Assembly: GCA_017454375.1 (NCBI GenBank)
Contig: JAFTDB010000032.1
Location: 62,001-126,000, forward strand
Source of the DNA: Acholeplasmatales bacterium
Lineage (GTDB): Bacteria > Bacillota_I > Bacilli_A > Acholeplasmatales > Anaeroplasmataceae
Reading direction: 5' to 3'
DNA: 64,000 nucleotides
Part shown: in pieces, positions 18,235 to 27,414 of the stretch
How positions within the stretch are numbered: position 1 is the first letter of the stretch
How the letters are laid out: the number at the start of each line of letters is the position of its first letter
The notes under the pieces: model-generated
Databases searched by the model: none
What the model was told of the DNA's origin: nothing
What the model saw: the letters and a program-made list of their open reading frames with translations, nothing else
Position numbers and translations under genes: made by a program

Positions 18235-18262
18235 ATTATAATGAATATTTCAAATTATTCAA
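18235..18262 (-). promoter_or_regulatory. potABCD promoter
   Basis: -35 TTGAAT (18257-18262), 16-base spacer, -10 TATAAT (18235-18240). The start of transcription would be near 18229, which excludes the ATG at 18232 as the main start codon. Confidence 0.7.
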
Positions 18263-18283
18263 TACATAATTTTTATTTTTTTT

Positions 18284-18297
18284 AAAAAACGCTTTCT
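18284..18297. promoter_or_regulatory. cre-like site upstream of potABCD
   Basis: AAAAAACGCTTTCT matches the cre consensus at about 11 of 14 positions and lies about 22 bases upstream of the -35. This is a weak match in an A/T-run context, so it is only a candidate. Confidence 0.3.
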
Positions 18298-18316
18298 ATG
18301 ACTTCTACAAAAGAAA

Positions 18317-18339
18317 AATTGAGAATAAAATTCTCAATT
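18317..18339 (-). terminator. Terminator of the XRE regulator gene
   Basis: On the minus strand, AATTGAGAAT pairs with ATTCTCAATT around a 3-base loop, followed by TTTCTTTT. The stop codon of the regulator lies in the first arm. Confidence 0.75.
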
Positions 18340-18946
18340 AATCCTTCTTAAGTTTAAAGAAACTTACAATAATATAAAATAATGGAATTGATAAGAAAAT
18401 AACCCATGTAGGATGCCAAATTTGATATCTTATTCCTATAAATAAATATATCATTAATGACATTATAGCATACGCAAATTTATTAGGGTTTCTTGTCTTA
18501 ATTGCTTCAAAGAAGCTAATAACTACTATCCATAATAAGAATACTAGCCAGCACCAACTCCAAAAGTGCCAAATACAGCCTAATAATAAGAAGGCAATTA
18601 ATGCTACAAAGAATAATGATGAATCAAGTAATGTAAGCCAGTTATGCTTATTTACTTCCTTTTCTTCATCTTCACCAATCTCTTTGTTGATTGTTTCTGA
18701 AGCATCAATGATTTCAAATTTAACCTCTTCAGGTTTTTCTTCATCCTCATTATAATTAACTATATCATCTAATGTAACATTATATAATTTAGCTAATGCA
18801 ATTAAATTTTCGGTGTCAGGTAGAGCTTCTCCTCTTTCCCATTTTGATATTGTCTGTCTAGATACGCCAATCTTCTCAGCTAGCTCATCTTGAGACATAC
18901 CAGTTTTCTTTCTTAATTCATACAATCTTGTTTCCATATTCTTCAT
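18338..18946 (-). CDS. XRE-family regulator with C-terminal membrane domain
   Basis: A 202-residue protein. Residues 4-60 are an HTH_XRE domain (RLYELRKKTGMSQDELAEKIG, then VSRQTISKWERG with the recognition helix). An acidic linker (about 65-100) follows, then about four hydrophobic, Trp-rich segments (about 104-197). This architecture is common in Firmicutes and suggests a membrane-associated repressor or sensor. The ATG three codons in (18937) fits the AGGAG site better, since the first ATG touches it. It has its own promoter and two operator-like sites directly upstream, suggesting autoregulation. The signal it senses is unknown. Confidence 0.85.
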   Translation of the reverse strand: MKNMETRLYELRKKTGMSQDELAEKIGVSRQTISKWERGEALPDTENLIALAKLYNVTLDDIVNYNEDEEKPEEVKFEIIDASETINKEIGEDEEKEVNKHNWLTLLDSSLFFVALIAFLLLGCIWHFWSWCWLVFLLWIVVISFFEAIKTRNPNKFAYAIMSLMIYLFIGIRYQIWHPTWVIFLSIPLFYIIVSFFKLKKD

Positions 18947-18962
18947 CTCCTAAACACCTCCA

Positions 18963-18990
18963 ATTATATAGTTTTAGGATATTCATTCAA
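18963..18990 (-). promoter_or_regulatory. Promoter of the XRE regulator
   Basis: -35 TTGAAT (18985-18990), 16-base spacer, -10 TATAAT (18963-18968), followed by GGAGG and AGGAG. Confidence 0.7.
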
Positions 18991-18992
18991 CC

Positions 18993-19024
18993 AACTCTAG
19001 TTTGAATTTGTGTAAACTCTAGTT
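18993..19024. promoter_or_regulatory. Tandem operator-like palindromes upstream of the XRE gene
   Basis: Two copies of AACTCTAGTTT start at 18993 and 19015, exactly 22 bases (about two helical turns) apart. Each is nearly palindromic; the second extends to GTAAACTCTAGTTTAC. They lie just upstream of the -35, as expected for a site bound by two dimers of the XRE protein. This is inference from position and symmetry. Confidence 0.55.
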
Positions 19025-19051
19025 TACATTTGGCTTATTTTAGCCATTTTT

Positions 19052-19504
19052 TTACTTTTTCAAGTTTTTTCTATATTCAATATATCTATTAAACACAGGA
19101 ATAATAGGCTTAGATAAATTTCTTGGTAAATCATCAATATTGAAAAATCTTAATTCAAGCATTTCACCATCATTAGATTTTAATTCACCTTTGTACTTAG
19201 TACATCTAAATACTAATTCAATATTTGATACCTCATCCCCATTAGGATAAACATAATGAGCCTGTGGTCCGGCATTAACAGTGAAATATTCAAGTTCTAG
19301 TGCCTCAAGCCCCATTTCTTCTTTGAGTTCTCTTGTTGCGCATTCTTCAGGTGTTTCATCAATCTCGATAGAACCGCCAGAATAGCCCCATTCTAGGTTA
19401 TCACTTCTAAGCCCTAATAAGATCTCACCTTTTTCATTTTCTACAATTATACTAGCAGCACATTGAATTAAGCATCTGTGTCCTACTAGTTTTCTAAGTT
19501 CCAT
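19052..19504 (-). CDS. Nudix hydrolase
   Basis: About 150 residues. The Nudix box G-x5-E-x7-REL-x-EE-x-GL is intact (GSIEIDETPEECATRELKEE, then MGL), so a metal-dependent diphosphate hydrolase is expected. The opening, ELRKLVGHRCLIQCAASIIV, is typical of small Firmicute Nudix proteins that may act on nucleotides. The substrate cannot be named. I chose the ATG at 19504; a GTG at 19516 with AGGTGA upstream is an alternative. A GTG at 19525 is too close to the predicted transcription start. It is monocistronic with its own promoter. Confidence 0.88.
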   Translation of the reverse strand: MELRKLVGHRCLIQCAASIIVENEKGEILLGLRSDNLEWGYSGGSIEIDETPEECATRELKEEMGLEALELEYFTVNAGPQAHYVYPNGDEVSNIELVFRCTKYKGELKSNDGEMLELRFFNIDDLPRNLSKPIIPVFNRYIEYRKNLKK

Positions 19505-19534
19505 TATATATCCCACTTTAATCACCTAATTATT

Positions 19535-19562
19535 ATTATATAATAAACTATAATTTTATCAA
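19535..19562 (-). promoter_or_regulatory. Promoter of the Nudix gene
   Basis: -35 TTGATA (19557-19562), 16-base spacer, -10 TATAAT (19535-19540). Confidence 0.65.
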
Positions 19563-19568
19563 TTAAAA

Positions 19569-19599
19569 AAGGGTGAGATTTGAAGTGAACCCCACCCTT
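19569..19599 (-). terminator. Terminator after the MscS gene
   Basis: On the minus strand, AAGGGTG pairs with CACCCTT around a loop of about 17 bases, followed by a run of T. It ends the operon containing the MscS, giant repeat protein and glycosyltransferase genes. Confidence 0.75.
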
Positions 19600-19626
19600 A
19601 TGACTTTAATGATTTAGGAATAAAAA

Positions 19627-20667
19627 TTAAGCGTTATGTCCTTCAGCATCCATGTCCTTAGACAATTCTTTTTGTTCTTGAACGAAGTTTTCAGCCTCTT
19701 GTTTAATCTTCTTACTAGTCTTATATTCAGTAGGCTTGAATTGGCTAACAACAACTTGGTTGAATGATAAATCGATACCTGCAGCAGTAAATACCATACG
19801 ATATTCTCTTAATAAATCTCTTTGAACCTGGTAACGATCTTCTTCCTTACATTTAGCAACAATCTTTACAGCTACGTTAGAATCACCATAGCCTGAAACG
19901 CCCTTGTAGAATGGGCCTTCAATGATTGCTGGTATCTTTTCCTTAAACTTATCAAAATTGTCCTTTAAAAGGCCTTCAATTACCTCTACAGGCACATCGT
20001 AAGGGAATTCACAATCAACTACAGCTAAAGATAGCTCTCTAGACATATTAACTACGCTAGAAATGTCTGAGTTGTTGATGATCTTAATGTTACCTGCAAC
20101 ATCTAATACCTTTGTTGAACGGATACCAATTTCAATTACTGTACCACGGAAATCATTGATTGTAATGATTTCACCAACGTTATATTCATTTTCAAAAATA
20201 ATGAACATACCAGCAACGATATCAGCAATTAATGATTGACAACCAAGACCAATAACCAATGTTAAAATACCAACTGATGCGAAGATTGCTGTTGCATTTA
20301 CACCTACTGCTTGTAGGATGAAAATAATGATTGCAATTGCACATGCATATTTTACGATACCATCAAGAAGTGTTAATACAGTCTTTGTACGGTTAGACTT
20401 TTGCATTCTGTTATGGAAAATAATACGTAATAATTTAGCTACTGCATAAATTATAACAATATAGATTAGAGATTGAATTAAAGTTGGAAGATGTGTCATA
20501 AAATCTTTCCCAGCTTTTTCTGTATCCCATACGTTTAGCTTTACCCATTCACCAACTGTTGATGCTGGGGCAGCCATTTCAATGATAATAAATACCATTG
20601 CTACTACTAACACTAGCGAAATAACTACTATTTCAGCAATTGTAAATCCTTTTTTATGTTTTTTCAT
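19627..20667 (-). CDS. MscS-family mechanosensitive ion channel
   Basis: 346 residues. A short basic N-terminus is followed by membrane segments at about 9-30, 60-80 and 98-120. The pore-lining helix region, AIFASVGILTLVIGLGCQSLIADIVAG (about 128-154), is a classic MscS TM3 with Gly/Ala packing. The beta domain starts at EYNVGEIITINDFRGTVIEIGIRSTKV and is followed by the alpha/beta domain. The extra C-terminal tail is charged. It should release solutes under osmotic downshock. It lies 30 bases downstream of the giant repeat protein gene, with a clear GGAGAG site. Confidence 0.92.
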   Translation of the reverse strand: MKKHKKGFTIAEIVVISLVLVVAMVFIIIEMAAPASTVGEWVKLNVWDTEKAGKDFMTHLPTLIQSLIYIVIIYAVAKLLRIIFHNRMQKSNRTKTVLTLLDGIVKYACAIAIIIFILQAVGVNATAIFASVGILTLVIGLGCQSLIADIVAGMFIIFENEYNVGEIITINDFRGTVIEIGIRSTKVLDVAGNIKIINNSDISSVVNMSRELSLAVVDCEFPYDVPVEVIEGLLKDNFDKFKEKIPAIIEGPFYKGVSGYGDSNVAVKIVAKCKEEDRYQVQRDLLREYRMVFTAAGIDLSFNQVVVSQFKPTEYKTSKKIKQEAENFVQEQKELSKDMDAEGHNA

Positions 20668-20696
20668 TTTTTTCTCTCCTTTTTAATCATTAAAGT

Positions 20697-23600
20697 TTAA
20701 AATTCCTTTGTCTGTTTAGACAACAATAAACCATTTGAATTATAAATCTCAATATCTACAGAAACAGCGGTTTTAGTTGTTCCCATATCTGTACGAGTGA
20801 TTGTTTTACCAATTGTATCACTTCCACTAAATACAAATTCTTTTTGTTCACTATCAGTGCTATCACTATAGTGTTCAACTATTTTAATTGTATATGAGCC
20901 ACTGTAATAACCATTAGGTGTTGCATTAATTGTATAAGAATCACCATCGCCACTTACTTCATATGTTTCAAATGCTGTAAAGTTTGGTAATTCAACAGTT
21001 CCAAGACTATGTGTATCATAGTAAATTGTTTCACCATATACCACTTTAACATCTACCACTTTTATTTCAATTGTCTTACCTGCATAGTCAAATGATACTC
21101 CAATAGTTTTCCATGCTGAAGATGATGGCTCTGTTTCGGCAATTAATTCATCATTATAATATGCTCTTATAATGAATTGATCTCTTGAGTCCTCACTATT
21201 TACTTTATATTGAATATATGCATAAATACCATCAGTCAAACTATAATATGGTTCCTCCATATGAGTGTTTTCAGAACTAAACACTCCTCTGAACTTCATC
21301 AAATCTACTGCGTCTGTTACGGTTAGTGATTCTTCATTAATAATATCACTAAACTCTGATGCAATTGATGGTTTATATGAATAAGTGATTGATACAGCAT
21401 CTGTAGTTGTAGAATCTTTAAACAATTTAATTATCCATTTACCATCAGTATTATTCTTTTCAACGCTATATGAATAATCAGAGCCAGAATAATCATATTC
21501 ATATCCATCTGATGTTGTTGTTACACCACTATCTGTTGAAGCTTTTAATGGAACATCATAAGTACCACCATTGATATTGAATGTGACTGTACTACCAGTC
21601 ATTTCACTAGCAAGTAATGTTACCTCAACATTAAGTTTTCCATCACTATCAGTAAAGAATGAATCAGTCCCAGGAACTATTGTAGCACTTGTTGTAGCTT
21701 TCTTAAATTGTACTGATTCAGTTTCGCCTGTCTTCAACCTATAATACTGATTAGGTGTTACTCCAGTATCCTTATAGAATACATACAAGTAAGCATCATA
21801 TCCAGCAGGTTGATTTAATAATTCATATGTGCCATCACGGAAATATGGTGTCACTATAGAATCATTAATAACTATACGTGAATAACAATTGTCACTTCTA
21901 TATGTTACACCTGGATGGAAATAATAATTTACTGTACCATCAGCATTTTCAGTTGTGAAATATGTTGGATTACATACAAGCCTATCAAAGCCTTCAGGTC
22001 CACCAGACGTGAAGTCATCCTTCAAGTTGTTACTCAATGTAACTGTATATTCTGTATCACCAAAGCCTGGATTAGCTATCCTATATGTTAAGACATTGTC
22101 TGTGAACGCTGATGAATTGTCTTCAATTCTATAATACAATCCATCTTTTGTTGAGTAATCAGAAATCGGTTTGAATTCATTTCCTACCTTAACTAATACA
22201 TCTGCATCTACGCTTTCTTCATTTAATTTTGTTCTAAAATCAAATTCTCCATAGAAACAACTGTTTACATAGAACGCATGATAGTCAACCTCAACTGATA
22301 CTTCCATATTAATCTCAACTGGAAGTGCTACAGTTACCTCAACACCATCAGCTCTTGTATATCCAAATCTTGTGATACCAGACAATTCATTTTTACTGAT
22401 TGTTGAAATCTCAAGATTACCAGTTAATGAGTCTATGTTAACCTCAGCTTCTGCACCATCATTGATTGTAATGCTACCAGTTGTAAGTGTAGCACCCTCA
22501 GGTAATGCTATTTCATAGGCAGCTACTATACCACCACTAGAATCAACATCTATATCACCAATTGTAAAGCTTGCTTCACCAATATTTTGCGTGTATGTTT
22601 TTAATACAACACCACCACAAATAATTTCAACCTTGATGCTTGATAAATCAGCTGTTGTGACATCTCGTTCTTCAATACTACAAGATGTTTCAAATTGATA
22701 TTCACTATCCACTGGTGTTTCAGAATCTACATAGCCTTTAATAACTGGATCACCAGTAGTCTTATTTTCTGTAACTCTTACATTGAATGTATTATTTCTT
22801 ATACCACTAAACTCTACGCCAAATGAATAGCTATTAGAATCAATAGAGAATGTAGCATTATTAAATACTAATGGAATCTCATACTCAATTGAAGTCCCTT
22901 CAAATTCTACATTGCCTGCACGTCTTTCCTTATAAGGTACAAGCTTTATCGTAACACTATTATACTCATAAGGAATTGTAATATTTGCAGTAGCTTCTGA
23001 GCTTTCTACTGATGTGATTAAATCTTCACCATCATATGCTTCAATTCTATATCTTTCATTATCATTTGCGGGTGCGAAATTAGGATTAATAGCTAATACA
23101 TATCCATCATCAGTTAATGTTGTAGACACATCATCAGCTGTTAATTCATAAGTTCCGGCAAACTTAACTAATCCTTCTGGATATTCTATAGTTGTTTCCT
23201 TAGAACCTATTTCAACCTCCACTCCTGTAGCATCAACATAAACTATTACGATCTTTACCTTTTGACCATTAGCTAGGTTACCCATACTTCTACTGTATTC
23301 TAAATCCGTAAGTGCTAAGTCATCACTTAATGATAATAATTCATCATCATAATATTTTCTTTCATAATATTCAGTATGCTTATGCCACTTATCTGTTATA
23401 ACAACACTATAGTTCATGTTGTATTCTTCATTTGTTTCATCAACATCTGGAGTGAATGTTATTACTGCCTCTGCCTCAGGGGCATCTTTTCTTACTTCAA
23501 TGAAGTTATAACTTAAGTCAATTGTATTTTCATATTCTTTACGTTTTGACTCTGTTACCTTGATTCCTTGATAGAATATTTGAACTTCTAATACGCTAGG

Positions 23601-26600
23601 ATCAACGAGTACATCATAAGTTAGATCTTTTCCTTCATGTGTATCAATTAATGTTTCACCATCATATACCGTAATGATATATTGATCTCTAGGATCTTCT
23701 GATGCGAAGTTAGTAGTAATTGTTAATTTGAATTTGCCTTTCTCAGTATCAATTGTAGCATCAGCTGATAATTCATGAGTTGCTTCATATTCTTCATTTG
23801 CACCTATGAAGTCATCTGGATATTTAACTGTATATTCATTTGCTTCAATCAATACTTCTGGTTGATCAGGTATTGTGTAATAAAGTGACACAACTACCTT
23901 AGTACCATTATCTAGGTTTTGAATTGTACCAGTTAACTTAGATGGATCATCTAAATCAATTTCTTCTTCGCCAACCTTAATAGTAACAATATATGATGAA
24001 GCTTTACCCCAGTGATCACTTACTTCAATCTCGTAATCTAAATTATAAATATCATCTTCATCGATATTCTCATTATAAATGAATTCCGCAGTTGGATTTG
24101 GAGCTTTAATTCTAGCATTAGAGAAGCTAAATGATGGTTCCATATCATTTGCATATTCCTTACGATGAGATGCAGTAACCTTAATTCCTTGATAGTAGAT
24201 AAGAACCTCTGATACGCTAGGATCAACTAATATATCATAAGTTAAATCAGTACCCTCATGTGTATTTAATAATGTATCACCATTATATACTTTAATAATG
24301 TATTGATCTCTTGAATCTGTTGATGCAAAGTTAGTATTAATTGTTAATTTGAATTTACCTTCACTAGCATCAGCTACCGCAGATGCCTCTATTTCATGAG
24401 TTGCTTCATATTCTTCGTAAGCCCCTATGAAATCTTCAGGATATTCAACAATATATTCTTTTTCTTCAATTAAGACTTCCTCTTGATCTAACGCAACATA
24501 ATATAGAGATATAGTAACTTTAGTACCATCATCAAGATTATTAATTGTACCACTAAGCTTAGTTGGGTCATCTAAATCATATTCTTCTTCACCAACTTTA
24601 AGCATTACTTTATATGACTGTGCTTTGCCCCAGTAATCACTTACTTCAATTTCATAATCTAAATTATAAATTGATTCTTCTTCATCAATGTTTTCACTGA
24701 AGCTGAATTCAGCTGTTGGATCAGGTGCTTCACTTCTAGCTACACCAAAGTTATAGCTTACATCAATTGAGTTTTCATATTCTCTACGATGTGAAGAAGT
24801 TACCTTTATTCCTTGATAGAAGATTTGTACTTCTAATACAGATGGATCAACTAGTACATCATAAGTTTGATCAGTACCTTCATGTGTATCAATTAATGTA
24901 TCTCCATCATATACTCTAATTATGTATTGATCTCTTGGATCAGTTGATGCGAAATTAGTATTGACTGTTAATCTAAATTTACCTTCTTCTGTATCAGCTA
25001 CAGCCTCAGTACCAATTTCATGAGTTGCCTCATAAGGTTCATTCTTACCAATAAAATCTTCAGGGTATTCAACAATCTTAGTTTCTTCTTTAATTAATAA
25101 TTGTTCTTCATCCTTATCTATATAATATAGGGATAATTTTATTGTTGAACCAACATTAAGATTTTCAAGCTTTCCAGTAAGTGATAATGGATCTATTTCA
25201 AATTCCGCATTATCTACTTTAGCCTCTAAATAATATGATTTAGCCTTATTCCATTTATCAACAACAGTTATTTCATAATCAACATTAAATTCATCATCAA
25301 TTATGTCATCACTGAACTCAAATGTTGGAACTGGATTAGGGGCAGCCTTTCTAGCATCATCAAATGAATAAGACATAACCTTTGTTTTATCATATTCATT
25401 TCTAAATGATTCAGTCTTCTTAATTCCTTGATAATAAATATCAACTGATTCAACACTAGGATCAATATTAACAACATAAGACATTTCATTGCCTTCATGT
25501 CTATCTATTAATTCATTGCCATTGTAGATTTCAATATTATAATAATCTCTTGAATCATTTGTTAAGAAGTTAGTATTTATTGTAAGCTCAAACTTATCGT
25601 CACCAACTGAAGCGTTAACCTTAATATCATTTGTAGCATCAAATGCATCATTGTGGGCAACGAAATCAGCAGGATATTCTACAATTTGTTCATCTGTATT
25701 AATTGATAATTCTTCATTATCAGAATTCTTATATTTGATAATTGCTTTAATTTTTACTTTATTGACTAAATCCTCAAGTGTACCACTATATGTAAGTGAT
25801 GTTAAAGGTATAGTGTTAAATAATTCATTATCTTTATAAAGTAATAATTCATAATTCTTACCAACTAACCACTTATCAGTAACTGTAACATCATATTTTA
25901 AATTATATGTTTGTTCTTCTGCATTGATATCCTCAGCATAACTAATTTCAGCAGTTGGAGCTGGAGCCTCTTTTCTAACCTCAGCAAATGAATAAGATGC
26001 AACCTTCTTAGTTTCATAACGATGAACTAAGGCTTCAGTCTTTTTAATACCTGTATAATAAATATCAATTCCACTTACATTGATTGGAATAGTTGTTGTG
26101 AATACTTTATCTTTTCCTTCAAAGCTATATAGTGGTTTCTTTTCTTCATTTGCATTAAGTGAAGTATCTGGTTTTGCTTCATAAATATCAATAATGTAGC
26201 CATCACGTGGATCTGTTGATACGAAGCCTGTATCAATTGAAACTGTGAAGCTATCCTCACCTATAGTTGCTGTAGGCTTGATATCATAAGTTGCTTGATA
26301 TTCTTCATTCTTACCAATAAAGTCAGTTGGATAATCTGCAACATAGCCAACACTACCAATTAGTGTTAATTCATCATAATATGTTGTATAAACCTTGGCT
26401 GCAAGTGTAGCATCATCAGGGATATTTAAAATTGTACCTCTAAAGAAATTATCTTCAGGTAAATTAAAGTCCTCCACCACCTTAACATCATTTAGCCAAA
26501 TCTCTAAATATGTATCATAACCAACATTGAAATAATCTGAAATATATGTTTCATAATTTAAATTATAAATACCATTTTCATAATCAATAGTTGGAGTAAA

Positions 26601-27383
26601 ATCAAAGATTGCTTCAGGGGCATCAAGCTTAGATGTATATACTGAATGTGTATAATATACATATTCACCTAAATCTCCAGCCTGAGCTAATACCTGTACA
26701 TCATAACGTCTATTAGGAATCAAGCCACCAATAATTTGAGATTGTAATCCATCCTGTTCAACAGGATATACAACTGAGAAATTATTGTTTGATACCTTAA
26801 TCTTATAAGTTACATCTTCTCTTATTCCTAATAGATTAATTTCATATTTGATATAGTCCGTACCACTCTCATAAAATTGAGAAATAAGTGCTGGTCGATA
26901 TGATAAAACACTACCTGTGAAGGATGCTACCGCAACGGCGCCTACCGCAATTACTGATACAGAACCTGCAAGTGATGCAGATGTTGCAGCAACTGTGGCT
27001 CCTGTTTCGGCAGCGGCTGTTGCTCCACTTTCAGCGGTGGCAGTAGATGATGTTGATGCAGTTGATGATGAAGATGATGCACTACCTGCAGTAGAATCAG
27101 CTCCACCTTGTGCTCCTTCATTAACACCATCAGAATTACTCTTTAAGTCCTCAAGCTTCTTTTGTTCTTCATTTAATTCTTGACGATGAGATGGAGTTTC
27201 ATCCTTATTAGTGTTAATCTCGTTTTGTGAATTATAGTCATCTATGACAGAATCCCTATTATCTTCATTTTGATTTTGAATTTCCTTAGGACGATAATAT
27301 TCAACTGCTTCGAATTTCTTATATTCATCAACCTTGAACATGGTATTGTCACTTAGATTACTAAATTCATCATTCTTATTCAT
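20697..27383 (-). CDS. Giant membrane-anchored tandem-repeat surface protein (2228 aa)
   Basis: Start supported by AAAGGAGGTGA upstream. Residues 1-90 are hydrophilic with no signal peptide, 91-136 are Ser/Ala/Thr-rich, and about 137-160 form a weakly hydrophobic segment. The rest is predicted outside the cell, making it a type II topology if this reading is right. The extracellular part begins with fibronectin/Ig-like beta modules. It then carries about five repeats of roughly 205-210 residues, with landmarks EYPxDFIGxNEEYEATHE, TNFASxDxRDQYII, HEGTD, VDPSV, YQGIKVT and DYEIEVSDxWGKA. More diverged Ig-like modules follow to the C-terminus. No LPXTG is seen. It is probably an adhesin or surface scaffold. 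No family with a known ligand is recognised. The upstream glycosyltransferase gene might modify it. Confidence 0.85.
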   Translation of the reverse strand: MNKNDEFSNLSDNTMFKVDEYKKFEAVEYYRPKEIQNQNEDNRDSVIDDYNSQNEINTNKDETPSHRQELNEEQKKLEDLKSNSDGVNEGAQGGADSTAGSASSSSSTASTSSTATAESGATAAAETGATVAATSASLAGSVSVIAVGAVAVASFTGSVLSYRPALISQFYESGTDYIKYEINLLGIREDVTYKIKVSNNNFSVVYPVEQDGLQSQIIGGLIPNRRYDVQVLAQAGDLGEYVYYTHSVYTSKLDAPEAIFDFTPTIDYENGIYNLNYETYISDYFNVGYDTYLEIWLNDVKVVEDFNLPEDNFFRGTILNIPDDATLAAKVYTTYYDELTLIGSVGYVADYPTDFIGKNEEYQATYDIKPTATIGEDSFTVSIDTGFVSTDPRDGYIIDIYEAKPDTSLNANEEKKPLYSFEGKDKVFTTTIPINVSGIDIYYTGIKKTEALVHRYETKKVASYSFAEVRKEAPAPTAEISYAEDINAEEQTYNLKYDVTVTDKWLVGKNYELLLYKDNELFNTIPLTSLTYSGTLEDLVNKVKIKAIIKYKNSDNEELSINTDEQIVEYPADFVAHNDAFDATNDIKVNASVGDDKFELTINTNFLTNDSRDYYNIEIYNGNELIDRHEGNEMSYVVNIDPSVESVDIYYQGIKKTESFRNEYDKTKVMSYSFDDARKAAPNPVPTFEFSDDIIDDEFNVDYEITVVDKWNKAKSYYLEAKVDNAEFEIDPLSLTGKLENLNVGSTIKLSLYYIDKDEEQLLIKEETKIVEYPEDFIGKNEPYEATHEIGTEAVADTEEGKFRLTVNTNFASTDPRDQYIIRVYDGDTLIDTHEGTDQTYDVLVDPSVLEVQIFYQGIKVTSSHRREYENSIDVSYNFGVARSEAPDPTAEFSFSENIDEEESIYNLDYEIEVSDYWGKAQSYKVMLKVGEEEYDLDDPTKLSGTINNLDDGTKVTISLYYVALDQEEVLIEEKEYIVEYPEDFIGAYEEYEATHEIEASAVADASEGKFKLTINTNFASTDSRDQYIIKVYNGDTLLNTHEGTDLTYDILVDPSVSEVLIYYQGIKVTASHRKEYANDMEPSFSFSNARIKAPNPTAEFIYNENIDEDDIYNLDYEIEVSDHWGKASSYIVTIKVGEEEIDLDDPSKLTGTIQNLDNGTKVVVSLYYTIPDQPEVLIEANEYTVKYPDDFIGANEEYEATHELSADATIDTEKGKFKLTITTNFASEDPRDQYIITVYDGETLIDTHEGKDLTYDVLVDPSVLEVQIFYQGIKVTESKRKEYENTIDLSYNFIEVRKDAPEAEAVITFTPDVDETNEEYNMNYSVVITDKWHKHTEYYERKYYDDELLSLSDDLALTDLEYSRSMGNLANGQKVKIVIVYVDATGVEVEIGSKETTIEYPEGLVKFAGTYELTADDVSTTLTDDGYVLAINPNFAPANDNERYRIEAYDGEDLITSVESSEATANITIPYEYNSVTIKLVPYKERRAGNVEFEGTSIEYEIPLVFNNATFSIDSNSYSFGVEFSGIRNNTFNVRVTENKTTGDPVIKGYVDSETPVDSEYQFETSCSIEERDVTTADLSSIKVEIICGGVVLKTYTQNIGEASFTIGDIDVDSSGGIVAAYEIALPEGATLTTGSITINDGAEAEVNIDSLTGNLEISTISKNELSGITRFGYTRADGVEVTVALPVEINMEVSVEVDYHAFYVNSCFYGEFDFRTKLNEESVDADVLVKVGNEFKPISDYSTKDGLYYRIEDNSSAFTDNVLTYRIANPGFGDTEYTVTLSNNLKDDFTSGGPEGFDRLVCNPTYFTTENADGTVNYYFHPGVTYRSDNCYSRIVINDSIVTPYFRDGTYELLNQPAGYDAYLYVFYKDTGVTPNQYYRLKTGETESVQFKKATTSATIVPGTDSFFTDSDGKLNVEVTLLASEMTGSTVTFNINGGTYDVPLKASTDSGVTTTSDGYEYDYSGSDYSYSVEKNNTDGKWIIKLFKDSTTTDAVSITYSYKPSIASEFSDIINEESLTVTDAVDLMKFRGVFSSENTHMEEPYYSLTDGIYAYIQYKVNSEDSRDQFIIRAYYNDELIAETEPSSSAWKTIGVSFDYAGKTIEIKVVDVKVVYGETIYYDTHSLGTVELPNFTAFETYEVSGDGDSYTINATPNGYYSGSYTIKIVEHYSDSTDSEQKEFVFSGSDTIGKTITRTDMGTTKTAVSVDIEIYNSNGLLLSKQTKEF
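23440..26360 (-). repeat. In-frame tandem repeats of about 620 bp in the giant repeat protein
   Basis: The same coding landmarks recur about every 620 bases, for example the segment encoding DPSVxEVxIxYQGIK near 23.6, 24.2 and 24.8 kb and in more diverged form near 25.5 kb. Copies around 23.5-25.1 kb are most alike at DNA level, which suggests recent duplication. Boundaries are approximate. Confidence 0.65.
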
Positions 27384-27414
27384 CTACTTCACCTCCTTTA
27401 CAGTGGTTTTATAA

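Noticed and set aside
26917-27183. Plus-strand Ala/Val/Asp-rich frame of 88 residues
   Set aside because: It is antisense to the Ser/Ala/Thr low-complexity stretch of the giant repeat protein.
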